DNA of 39,846 nucleotides from Candidatus Absconditabacterales bacterium (GTDB lineage: Bacteria > Patescibacteriota > Gracilibacteria > Absconditabacterales > Absconditicoccaceae). Within the stretch, counting starts at the first letter, position 1; each line of letters starts with the position of its first letter. The notes below the pieces were generated by a model. That model ran no database searches and was not told the origin of the DNA. It was given only the letters and a program-made list of their open reading frames with translations. The position numbers and the translations under genes were made by a program. This document shows positions 30,711 to 39,846 of this stretch, one piece after another. The DNA lies in contig CALDTY010000025.1 of the NCBI GenBank assembly GCA_937923605.1, positions 1-39,846 on the forward strand, given 5' to 3'.

Positions 30711-31765
30711 TAGTATTTATTTCAAAATATGTCTAAAAACTCTTTAGGTAATCAAGAAGTAAACTCAGTGTCTTTATCCTTAAATTTATCAAAAAATCAA
30801 TATCACGAAGCGTGAAGCAGTTGTCTAGTAATTCAATTTTTACTCGCTTTGCGATTGACAGCAGGAACTCAGTAGGTCAAATCTCATAATACAGGAAGAC
30901 CTATATAAGATGCATGTGCTCTGATTTGATGCATTCTTCAGGTATATAATTTCACTTTCACGAGACTGATTGATCAAAGTTCTGGATGTTGTTTTGTATC
31001 AATTAAATGTAGATCAGTTCTAGATTCTTTTCATTTTTGAGGATTGACGAAAGTTTGAGATCTTCAACTATCACGATTATATCAAACAAATAAAGGAGCT
31101 GTAATAGATATTCTATTTGGTTCATAAGTTATAAATTTCTTACTAACATATTGAGGAATATTTTGCTTTACATATTTCATATCTCATACTAGAACAGTAT
31201 GGTATGTTTTTTTTGTTTTTCTTTCTCTAATTGCTTGATTCAAATACTGAAGTGCTTCAAATGTTTTTGCCGAGATCACTATTCATGATGTATCTTTATC
31301 TAGTCTGTAGCAAAAAGAAGGAGAGTATGTATCTGTTGCATTCCATTGTCAGGTCTGCGTTAAGTAGCTTACCATAATATCATGTAAGGTGATATCAGTA
31401 ATATGCTTATCTCCTGGATGCATTAGAATATGAGCTGGTTTATCTCGAACTATAAAATTCTCATCTTCGTGTATTAGATGATTTGTAATTATACCAAGAT
31501 CAAGATCTGCTATTTTTTTTGATTTCTTTTTTAAGACTGTATCAGCATTTTTCTCTGTAGTTATTTTATTGTCCCAAGTAACAATATCTCATGTTACAAG
31601 CCTATAATTCTGAGATTTTTTCTTACTATTTACTTTGATACTTCATTTTCTAATCCATGAAAAAATATCTCCAAGCTTAATTTCAGGAGTATGCTTGAAG
31701 TATTTTCTTAAGAATCTATCAAATCTTTGGTTTGACGAGGACTCATCTATGGTGATTTCTTTCAT
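30710..31765 (-). CDS. RluA-family pseudouridine synthase with S4 domain
   Basis: 351 residues. It isomerises specific uridines in 23S rRNA (RluC/RluD type). Residues 10-65 form an S4-like RNA-binding domain (QRFDRFLRKYFKH, IRKGSIKVNSKKK). The catalytic loop YRLDKDTSGIVISAK near 150 holds the active Asp, and the C-terminal motif GRMHQIRAHASYIGLPVLGD is diagnostic for RluA. Starts at ATG 31763-31765 and its TAA overlaps the ATG of the membrane gene. Which uridine it modifies cannot be told from sequence; rluC/rluD is the closest type because of the S4 domain. Confidence 0.94.
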
Positions 31766-31888
31766 TCTAATATCGGGGATGAAAAATTTGACAAGTTTGT
31801 ATTTTCTTAAGTATATACAGTTTATTTGCAGATTTACTAGGGATCTCTATTGTGATGAAGTGTTTTTTATCTTTCTTTATATTTACAT

Positions 31889-32521
<633 letters not shown>

Positions 32522-32543
32522 ATTTGTATATTTAGTATATTTT

Positions 32544-32573
32544 AAAAAAACTCTGATTCGTCAGGGTTTTTTT
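32544..32573. terminator. Terminator after the aquaporin gene
   Basis: 13-nt arms AAAAAAACTCTGA / TCAGGGTTTTTTT with a TTCG tetraloop; symmetrical A/T ends could work on both strands. Confidence 0.93.
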
Positions 32574-32644
32574 AAATCTGCTTTTTTGCATTAAATCAAA
32601 TCTCTAGATATACTTAAGGTAGACAGTTTTTTGTATAAAACACC

Positions 32645-34354
32645 ATGAACGAACTTCAGTCATTATTCAATCAACTAATACACACATCTGAACTGGCACA
32701 ATTGTCAGTAATTTTGGTGGTTGTCATTTTGATTGCAGGAACTATGAAATTTTTTAAGCAACCACTTATTATTTGATACTTGTTGGCTTGAGTAATAGTA
32801 TGACCTCTTGCATTATGATTAGTGGAAGCATCTAGCGATGGACATAGTTTTTTGGAGTTATTTTCTCACTTATGAATAGCTTTATTGCTGTTTATGGTAT
32901 GAGTGGAGCTTAATATACATGTAATAAAAGAGCAGGGGAAAGTAGCGTTGGCAGTATGATGTATCCAGATTTTTTCATGTATCTGAATTGGATACATACT
33001 TTCATTAGTACTTTGATACGATATACCAACAAGTTTATTTATCGCAATTTGACTAACCTTTTCTAGTACTATTGTGATTGTAAAGTTGTTGGGAGATAAG
33101 GAAGAAGATAAGACGGTATATGGTAAAATATCAATTTGAATTTTGATTGTACAAGATCTTGTCGTAATGCTTGTGATGATGGGTATTGCCTTATGGGGAG
33201 GAGAGACATCATGAACATGAGTTATGTTTTTGGAATGAGTGTTTCTGCTTTGATTGGTTGTAGTGTTCGCAAAATATGTATTACCAAGTCTAGTGAAACG
33301 ATTGGTGAAAAGTGAAGAATTTCTCCTCTTGATTGGAATCTGACGATGTCTTATTTTAGGAACTCTTTTTCAACTTGTATGATTTTCATTTGAGATCGGT
33401 TGTTTGTTGGCGTGAATGTCATTTGCAACATCTCCATTTCGTATGCAATTAGTTTCTAAGTTAAAGCCTCTAAGAGATTTCTTTCTAGTGTTGTTTTTTA
33501 TTGCTTTGTGATTGAAGTTAAGTCGAGATGGTATGGGTGACCATATTCCATTATTGCTATGGTCAGTCGTTTTCGTTCTGTGGATAAAGCCCTTTATTAT
33601 TTATATTAGTTGTGTTTGGTATGGTTATACACATCAAGTTTCATTTAAATCAGGGGTTAGTTTAGGACAAATCTCAGAATTTTGATTTCTCATTCTCACT
33701 ATCGGTTTATGACTTTGATTTGTCAAAGATGAATCATTAATGTCAGTTATGGTGTTAGTGGGTCTCATAACTATTACGGTATCTAGTTATATGACTATGC
33801 ATAATAATGATTTATTTAAATCAATTCAAAAATATACAGGAAAAGAAAAAGTTAAATCTACTGAAGAAATGCTAAGTGATGCGCTCAATCATGTCGAAGT
33901 TATACTTTTTTGATTTTGAAGAATTTGATCTAACGTGGCTCACAATTTACATAAGAAACAGTTATCTCATGTCGTGATTGACCATAATCCAGAGTTGGTA
34001 GATGAACTTGAGACAAGAATTGGCGAATACGTCTTTGCAGATGCAAGCAACCATGAAGTATATAAACACTTCTTTCATGAAAATCTAAAAATGGTTATTT
34101 CTACTATAAGAGACTTAGAAGATGATCTATATATTATTGAGCAAGTACAGTCTTATAACCCAGACATCATTATAGTTGTGGTTTCAAATCGTGCTGAGTA
34201 CGCGCTTGCTTTGTATGAAGCTGGGGCAGATTATGTGATTATGCCAGAAGTTCTAGGGGCCAAACATACTTTTGCAATGATCGAAGAAGTTGGTTTTGAT
34301 ATTGATATATTCCTACAACATAAAAAGAAACACGTACAGGAGCTGCAGGCATAA
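32645..34354 (+). CDS. Cation/proton antiporter of KefB/CPA2 type with TrkA-N domain
   Basis: 569 residues. Residues 1-390 form about 12 membrane helices of the Na+/H+ exchanger fold (PF00999), including a conserved-looking acidic site in VQDLVVMLVMMG (QD). Residues 405-530 form a TrkA-N/RCK nucleotide-binding domain: VILFGFGRIGSNVAHNL (GxGxxG, all three Gly by TGA) and the acidic strand end VVIDHNPELVDEL. KefB/KefC or YbaL-like proteins exchange K+ or Na+ for H+ under control by NAD(H) or glutathione adducts; the ion is not determinable. A bidirectional terminator separates it from clpP. Confidence 0.93.
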
Positions 34355-34356
34355 AA

Positions 34357-34386
34357 AAAAGAGTCTCTCAAACTTGAGACTCTTTT
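34357..34386. terminator. Bidirectional terminator between the antiporter gene and clpP
   Basis: 11-bp stem AAAAGAGTCTC / GAGACTCTTTT with an 8-nt loop; convergent genes on both sides. Confidence 0.92.
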
Positions 34387-34414
34387 GGGTAATGGATAAA
34401 TTTATGTTATCAAT

Positions 34415-35014
34415 TTACTTTAAAACCTTATCAATCAATCCATATTTAACTGCTTCTGCTGCAGACATAAAATTATCTCTTTCAACATCTTTTTCTATTG
34501 TTGCAAGTTTTTGTCCGGTATGGTGTGACATGAGTTTGTTTAGTCTATCTCTCATTCCTAAAATTCTTTCTGCATGGATAGCAATATCAGATGCTTGTCC
34601 TTCTGTTCCACCAAGTGGTTGATGGATCATAACCTCAGCATTAGGTAATGCATATCTTTTTCACTTGGTTCAAGCTGTAAGAAGCATAGCTCACATACTA
34701 GCGGCCATACCTATACATACTGTTACAACATCACATTTCACATATTGCATTGTATCATAAATTGCCATACCAGCGGTAACACTTCATCAAGGTGAGTTGA
34801 TGTACATAACTATATCCTTATCTGGATCTTGTTTTTCTAGATAGAGCATTTGTGCAACAATGAGGTTCGATGTTTCTTGCGTTACACCAGCTCAAAAAAA
34901 TATAATTCTATCTTCCAATAATCTTGAATAGATATCATAAGCTCTTTCTCAGTTTTTAGTTTTTTCTATTACTGTAGGGATGATCATTGCTTGTGGGTCA
35001 AATTGATTTGCCAT
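34415..35014 (-). CDS. clpP: ATP-dependent Clp protease proteolytic subunit ClpP
   Basis: 199 residues, usual family length. It forms a double heptameric chamber that degrades proteins delivered by ClpX or ClpA/C. The catalytic triad is complete: Ser in GMAASMGAMLL near 100, His in [12 protein letters not shown] near 125, Asp in [12 protein letters not shown] near 175. The N-terminal [20 protein letters not shown] and DRIIFFGAGV fit ClpP. ATG at 35012-35014; TAA at 34415-34417. Transcribed divergently from the 541-aa exported gene across a 234-nt AT-rich region with repeated ACATACAT-like runs (35119-35165) that probably holds both promoters. Confidence 0.97.
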
Positions 35015-35248
35015 ATTACGTTAAAATTTAAGTATAAAGAGGATAGTATCATCAATTTATATGGAGTAATGCATCGTGTTTCAATATGACTTTGTAAGAA
35101 ATCTTCTTGAAGTTTGTCACAATACACATACATATAAAGTACATACATATATATGTAATGTCATACAACTATACTATATACTAACATAAAATAAATCTAA
35201 TTTTGCAAAAGTTTCATGTCTTTTTTCTTTACATTTTTGTTTGTAGCT

Positions 35249-36874
35249 ATGAATAAGGTATCAAAATTTCAAAAATGAGGTATTATCTCATTAATATGAT
35301 TACTATTGGTAGGTGTTAGTTTTGCTGAACTTATATATAATCCAGATACGGGAACATATACAGATACTAGTGTTGAACAAACCAACGATGATAGCATCTG
35401 GATTCCAGTGACCGATACGGTCGTGACTACAACAACAGTTGCCAATGCTGATCAAAACACATGAGATGTGCAAACCATGAGTTGAGACAATACACAGGTT
35501 GTCACTACAACTGAAACAGTAGTAGAAACAACTGTCGAAACACCAGTAGAGTTTGTAGAATTTGATACAACAGACACTATTATTCAAGTGACAGACATTT
35601 CAAATAGCTGAACTGAACTCATTAGTTTCAAAACTTTAGACGCGTGATTGAAACAAACAGTTTCTTCATTGGGGCAGTACCTAGACCAACAAGCTTCAGA
35701 TTTGGCATGAATATATAATACAAATATTGCAAATAGATATGGAAGTACATTCGGTGAGCTGGTTTCATGTATATGAGATGACAATGCTGTCTCACAGATT
35801 CAGCAAGAAATTCAAAATATTGTAGAAACGTTAGATACAAGAATCAAGACTGATGCAGCAGAATTACATGCTCAAATAGCAAATTTGAAATATAGAAATC
35901 AATCAGGCTTATTAAATAAGTCAGCTCTTGTTATCGAATCCAACGTAGTGTCCACCAATATAGAAGCATTTCAACAGAATTTTCTCTCATTAATTGATCA
36001 CTATGCTCAATGAGCATCTTCAAGTATCATAGATTTTGTAGATACGAATGAAGCAGTTGAATATGAAAAAATTCTAGCTTCATATTTAGCGAGAAAATCA
36101 AAATTAGATCAGTTGAAACAAGCGTTTACTGCGTTCGAAAAATGAACATTTTTTGGTCAAACAGTTGTCGGTCCACGTGCTGATGAACTAGCGGCAGTGT
36201 GAGATGATATCTTCACAATATTCAAGAATGATATGCTTGGTCAGCGATGAGATCGTGCACCATCTGCATTTGATACTATGATAGAAAAAATGAGATTAGA
36301 TTTTGATGTAAAAGTTGAAAAGACAATTGAAAGCTTATTTCCTTATTGAAATGTTGAGTGACTCTATACTAGCTATTCTTCACTATCTTGAATCTATGGC
36401 TTAGGGGGTGATACATATGACTGTAAAGCAGTTATAGCAAATAAAACGGTAGATAAGGCTGGACCATTATTGATCAAAAATATTGAAACAATTCAACAAG
36501 AGATAGCTGTTGCAATGTCAGCCGTCTGATGAGCTACCTCTTGGGGTGAACTCAAAGAATGATTGTCAGATATTTTATTAGAGTACTATCAAGTAAGTCT
36601 ATTACCACAATTCCAGTCTACGTACTCAACAGCGGAAACAATAGTCCTGTCTGAGTCAGAAATAATATACAATCAATATAGATCACAAGTTGTTTGATTC
36701 TTGTTGGATATGAGAGTAAATTATATAGATGATGATAATCTACTATGATTTGAAAAGAAACTAGAAAGAGCATACACAAGAGTAGAGAAAGCTATTGCAG
36801 ATGGAGCTGAAGGTAGACTACTCCTCATCTTGCAATCAATAGGTGATGCAATTGGACAAGTACTTAAAGGGTAG
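35249..36874 (+). CDS. Exported helical protein, unknown (541 aa)
   Basis: ATG at 35249, TAG at 36872. Signal peptide: MNKVSKFQKG, hydrophobic core ISLIGLLLVGVSFA, probable cleavage after SFA. The next 90 residues are Thr/Val/Glu/Asp-rich and low complexity (VVTTTETVVETTVETPVEF), a likely extended linker, followed by about 400 residues of mostly helical, Gln/Asn/Ala-rich sequence with two Cys (SCIGDD and DCKA). TGA serves for Gly throughout. No enzyme motif. A cell-envelope or secreted role is likely from the signal peptide; nothing more specific is visible. A long hairpin terminator follows. Confidence 0.8.
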
Positions 36875-36884
36875 TATGTTGAAA

Positions 36885-36927
36885 GATATAAAAAAACTTC
36901 GCGGCAACGTGGAGTTTTTTTTATATC
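36885..36927. terminator. Bidirectional terminator between the exported gene and rsmB-like
   Basis: Long stem with arms GATATAAAAAAACTTCGCG and CGTGGAGTTTTTTTTATATC around a GCAA tetraloop (some wobbles); usable in both directions between convergent genes. Confidence 0.9.
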
Positions 36928-36941
36928 TTAAATGTATGTGT

Positions 36942-38381
36942 TTATTTACTAAACTTATTTTTCCATTCTCATTTGACTAGTTTTGTTCTAGAAAATCAAG
37001 TACCACGTCGTGTAAGAAGGTAATCTTTTACTGATTCATCACCTGGAGGTGCTAAACCTTCTAATGGAAGATTTTTGCTCTCACTGTAGATTTGAGCTTG
37101 TTCATCATTGAGTTCAAAGACATTTTTTGTCGCTAAATGTCATAAGATGTTACCTAAGTAGTGAGTTGGTCTAAATCCAAATAATCTATCAATCTTTAGG
37201 ATAGGTATTCCTACTTTTTCGCAATGCAGATGTTCTTGAATATTATTGAACGTAGGACTTGTAAGATATACTTTCTCTTTTGTGGCAACTAGTAGATGCT
37301 TTTCTGGATCTAGTTCAAAACCAAATGATTTTTTGATTCGAGCATTTGCTTCAGAGTGCAACTTTTTTGACTTAGTAAGAGTAAACTGATTTTTTGGGCT
37401 TAACTTATGGGGTTGGGTATATGTTGCTTGAGTTGGATTTACTTTGCGAATTTTGCAGATAAAGAATCATCATGTTTTTTGGATATGTGGTCGTAAGCGA
37501 ACACATTTCGAAGTATCAAATGTAGTATCATCTAGTTTGAGTCATTGTTCGGTATTGAGTGTTTGCAACGCTTCGATTTCTATATCATCTTTGAAAAATT
37601 CTTTTGCTTTAGAAATAATGTATTCATTTTCATATGGGTTGATCGTACAAGTTGAATAGATGATCGATCCACCTGCTTTTGTGGCTTTGATTGCTGACAC
37701 TAACAGTTGAAACTGAGTGCCTGCAATTTTATTTATTTCCTCTATCTTCCGATGTTTGAGAGCAAAGTCAGACTTATAAGCTGTTCACTCACCTGAGCAT
37801 GGAGCGTCCAAAAGTATATGATCGAAGAAGTTTGGCATATTTTTTCCAAATGAGAATCCATTGTATCTTGTTACTGCAGTGTTATATACTCATATTCTAT
37901 TTAAATTATGGGTTAGTTGTCTCAATCTTTTTGGATTAACATCGTTTGCAACTACTAATCAAGGAGTTTGTAAGGACAGCAACATATTTGCTAATTGAGA
38001 AGCTTTTCATCAAGGTGAGGATGCCATATCCAAAACAGTATCTCCATCCTTTACTTCTAGGAGTGGAGCAGAACTTGCTGCAGCAACTTCTTGAATATAC
38101 ATATAGCCTGCTTCGTGAAGAAATGTTCTCCCAAGAGCAGTGTCTGTATTGTCCCTATCTATATAGAAAGTATTATTGTCTTTGATAATGGTAGTTGGAG
38201 TCAGTGTCCATCACCATTTTTTTGTAATTGAGATAAAGTCTTTACTTGAGATTTTTGAGTTATTTATAGTAATGCTTTTTTTAAGAGGCATTCTACATGC
38301 TTCCAAAAATTGATCTACCTGATCTGCAGGTAGATATGTGCGTACTTCATCTTGAAATCTATCGTGTATATTGTTTGTCAT
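36942..38381 (-). CDS. rRNA (cytosine-C5)-methyltransferase, RsmB/RsmF (NOL1/NOP2/Sun) family
   Basis: 479 residues. SAM-dependent m5C methylation of 16S rRNA. Visible: VLDMASSPGGKASQLA near 110 (SAM loop), VVANDVNPKRLRQL, DHILLDAPCSGEGT near 195 with a catalytic Cys (motif IV), and IIYSTCTINPYENE near 250 with the second Cys (motif VI). The C-terminal 170 residues carry a PUA-like extension (LLVATKEKVYLTS, LGNILG) as in RsmF/YebU, which favours RsmF over RsmB. ATG at 38379-38381, TAA at 36942. Confidence 0.92.
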
Positions 38382-38421
38382 GAAAAGTAGTGTAAGGATT
38401 TATCTATGTAAAAAAATATTA

Positions 38422-38453
38422 AAAAACGACTCATATGGAATTACCATATGAGT
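38422..38453 (-). terminator. Terminator of the DEDDh exonuclease gene
   Basis: Perfect 10-bp stem ACTCATATGG / CCATATGAGT with AATTA loop; on the minus strand it is followed by CG and a run of T's. The end of the exonuclease gene (TTACCATATAAGT at 38468) repeats almost the same sequence. Confidence 0.88.
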
Positions 38454-38467
38454 GAGAATCTTTTGAG

Positions 38468-39100
38468 TTACCATATAAGTCCGTGTCGTGTTAAAGCTAC
38501 TTCAATAAGTTTCCCTTGATGTATCGCGTCTTGTAAAGCATTATGTTTTAGTGGATTTTTCTCATTGAGATAAATACCACCTTTGGTATGAGTTGTTAAA
38601 TCTTTTTCTAAACCTCTGTATAAAGAGTTTAGATCTTCTGCACTATGACCAAAAGGATTTGGTATATGCGCAAAATCAAAGTAACAATCAGACCACATGC
38701 CATCAAATTTAATTGGTCCTGCAATTTCGATTGGTTTTTTACGAAAAGTTTTTTTGACTTTCATAATCCAATCTGCGTACTTTCTCATGGCTTCCTGAAT
38801 ATCTATTCCTTTTACCATAAGAAGATCAAGTACTTTGCGAGGATCAAATAAAGCATGTTGAGGATCGAGTGTAGGATCTGTATTGCCTTGCAGACAATCT
38901 AACCCAAGACATCCAATTCTCATTGCATTGATATCATAATGATCTCTTGATAGTCTTGGCTTGAGCTCAACATAGAAGTTGATATCTGTCGCCCCAACTA
39001 CCGCAGCACCTATACTTAACAATGATGCGGACATAGGTGTTTTTCCGCTTGCTTCTACATCGGTAGAGATGTAGAGTTTTTTTGTATTAAATTTCTTCAT
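38468..39100 (-). CDS. DnaQ-like 3'-5' exonuclease (DEDDh), no TGA codons
   Basis: 210 residues. N-terminal exonuclease motif I KLYISTDVEASGK (Asp and Glu), motif II around IKFDGMWSDCYFDFAHI, and motif III HNALQDAIHQG (His and Asp), giving the DEDDh set of the RNase T/DnaQ superfamily. Single-domain, similar in size to RNase T or stand-alone exonucleases; the substrate is not determinable. All 15 glycines are GGN, none TGA, while both the rsmB-type gene and others nearby use TGA freely; this suggests recent entry from a standard-code donor or a phage. Own terminator; single-gene unit. Confidence 0.88.
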   Translation of the reverse strand: MKKFNTKKLYISTDVEASGKTPMSASLLSIGAAVVGATDINFYVELKPRLSRDHYDINAMRIGCLGLDCLQGNTDPTLDPQHALFDPRKVLDLLMVKGIDIQEAMRKYADWIMKVKKTFRKKPIEIAGPIKFDGMWSDCYFDFAHIPNPFGHSAEDLNSLYRGLEKDLTTHTKGGIYLNEKNPLKHNALQDAIHQGKLIEVALTRHGLIW

Positions 39101-39312
39101 ATAAATTATTTTGTTTTATGTAAGGATGTCTTACAACCAAGATATAAATGTGCTTTCTCGAAAGTCAATAAATTGTAATATTGATAAATGAAACTAGATC
39201 GTTATAAAAAAATTATTCATCCAAAAAACCCCCGTGGTTTTTTTTGTTTACCTTTTGGTTGAAAATAGAAATGAATTAACTAGTATGCTTTTCACGACAT
39301 GTAGTATTAATC
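39101..39312. other. Intergenic region before the tRNA repeats
   Basis: No convincing gene. It should hold the minus-strand promoter of the exonuclease. A hairpin AAAAAACC / GGTTTTTT with CCCGT loop and T-tract lies at 39223-39245, and a small palindrome TGTAG-TATTAAT-CTACA at 39300-39316 marks the left edge of the tandem repeats. Confidence 0.6.
39223..39245. terminator. Terminator-like hairpin left of the repeat array
   Basis: 8-bp stem AAAAAACC / GGTTTTTT, loop CCCGT, followed by extra T's. There is no obvious gene for it to terminate on the plus strand; on the minus strand it would end transcription coming out of the repeat/tRNA side. Confidence 0.55.
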
Positions 39313-39730
39313 TACAAAAGAAAATATTACCATGATGGGGTGTAGCTAAATAAACACCAATGAAGTCGAAGATTGAATAGTAATGTTTATTATATGCGAC
39401 AAACTCTGAAAAGAAAACTGTAGATGAGTGAAACTAAAATACAAAAGAAAATATTACCATGATGGGGTGTAGCTAAATAAACACCAATGAAGTCGAAGAC
39501 TGAATAGTAATGTTTATTATATGCGACAAACTCTGAAAAGAAAACTGTAGATTGAGTGAAACTAAAATACAAAAGAAAATAATACCATGATGGGGTGTAG
39601 CTAAATAAACACCAATGAAGTCGAAGACTGAATAGTAATGTTTATTATATGCGACAAACTCTGAAAAGAAAACTGTAGATTGAGTGAAACTAAAATACAA
39701 AAGAAAATATTACCATGATGGGGTGTAGCC
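39313..39730 (+). repeat. Three tandem ~128-bp repeats plus a partial fourth merging into tRNA-Gln
   Basis: Copies start at TACAAAAGAAAATA: 39313 (127 bp), 39440 (128 bp), 39568 (128 bp) and 39696 (partial). They differ by only a few bases (GATTGAA/GACTGAA, one T insertion, ATATTACC/ATAATACC). Each copy contains GATGGGGTGTAGC, identical to the 5' end of the tRNA-Gln and its two preceding bases; the fourth copy leaves the repeat one base later and continues as the real tRNA. Within each copy GGTGT...ACACC can form a small hairpin. The 127/128 period is not a multiple of three, so the repeat is not coding. Confidence 0.95.
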
Positions 39731-39790
39731 AAGCTGGTAAGGCACCGGGCTTTGAACCCGTGATCCTAGGTTCGAGTCCTAGCTCCCCAG
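39719..39790 (+). tRNA. tRNA-Gln (anticodon UUG)
   Basis: 72 nt cloverleaf: acceptor TGGGGTG / CTCCCCA with discriminator G, D-arm GCC...GGC with GG in the loop, anticodon loop CTTTGAA (anticodon TTG), T-arm CTAGG-TTCGAGT-CCTAG. The U1-A72 pair and G73 are typical tRNA-Gln identity elements. Two imperfections: a T-T mismatch at the sixth acceptor pair and C27-T43 in the anticodon stem. The 3' CCA is not encoded. Its 5' end is the edge of the tandem repeat array. Confidence 0.85.
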
Positions 39791-39846
39791 GTTATTCAGA
39801 CAAACAAATGCTTCATCACAGGATTAGGCACTAATTCAAGCGATAA

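Noticed and set aside
33935-34354. Stand-alone TrkA-N domain protein
   Set aside because: In frame with the preceding membrane domain once TGA is read as Gly; it is the C-terminal domain of the antiporter.
39188-39268. 26-aa ORF upstream of the repeats
   Set aside because: Too short, and its middle is the terminator-like hairpin at 39223-39245.
39390-39700. Two overlapping minus-strand ORFs with identical starts (60 and 75 aa)
   Set aside because: They are readings of the tandem repeat; the 127/128-bp period shifts frame from copy to copy, so the sequence is not selected as coding.
39313-39732. CRISPR array
   Set aside because: Units are ~128 bp and nearly identical over their whole length, without short repeats and variable spacers, and no cas genes are nearby.

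Overview
The window reads as a chromosomal fragment of a Candidate Phyla Radiation bacterium that uses genetic code 25 (UGA = glycine), i.e. Absconditabacteria (SR1) or Gracilibacteria (BD1-5). TGA falls in frame at invariant glycines (RecA P-loop, SbcC signature motif, TrkA-N nucleotide fold, both halves of the aquaporin pore), while TGG is used for Trp and TAA/TAG are the only stops. With the standard code almost every gene breaks into fragments; with TGA = Gly, about 34 long genes are intact. DNA is AT-rich, starts are ATG, and no gene shows a convincing Shine-Dalgarno motif. Intergenic regions are short and rich in U-tract hairpin terminators, many usable on both strands.

Layout. 1-7057: end of an unknown gene, an 810-aa coiled-coil protein on the minus strand, a two-gene insert (3199-4395) with Bacteroidota-like signal peptide and lipoprotein genes and no TGA, then an M23-like protein and an HExxH protein. 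7060-15196: prmC, an unknown gene, an M24 aminopeptidase, a patch of tiny ORFs (9856-10622), gltX, a small TGA-free gene, two type IV secretion pilins and a TraC-like protein, and a hexapeptide acyltransferase. 15197-19317: a structured leader, a LexA-type box and recA, then two overlapping unknown genes. 19467-24705: a Crp/Fnr regulator without TGA, a minus-strand operon (Nudix, ThyX-like, MscS), an unknown gene and queA.

24855-39790: a Cys-rich exported protein, an SbcC-like ATPase, a 45-aa membrane peptide, a membrane protein translationally coupled to an RluA pseudouridine synthase, an aquaporin, a KefB-type antiporter, clpP, a 541-aa exported protein, an RsmB-type rRNA methylase, and a DEDDh exonuclease without TGA. 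The right edge holds a tRNA-Gln(UUG) preceded by three tandem ~128-bp repeats, each carrying a copy of the tRNA's first bases.

Functionally the region combines core information genes (gltX, prmC, queA, rluA, rsmB, recA, sbcC-like, clpP), osmotic and ion transport (mscS, aquaporin, kefB-like), and surface or secretion genes that fit an episymbiotic lifestyle. The most notable points are the scattered genes that have not adopted the UGA-Gly code (likely recent imports), the tRNA-linked tandem repeat, the structured recA leader, and the ThyX-like protein whose active-site motifs are split between two halves.
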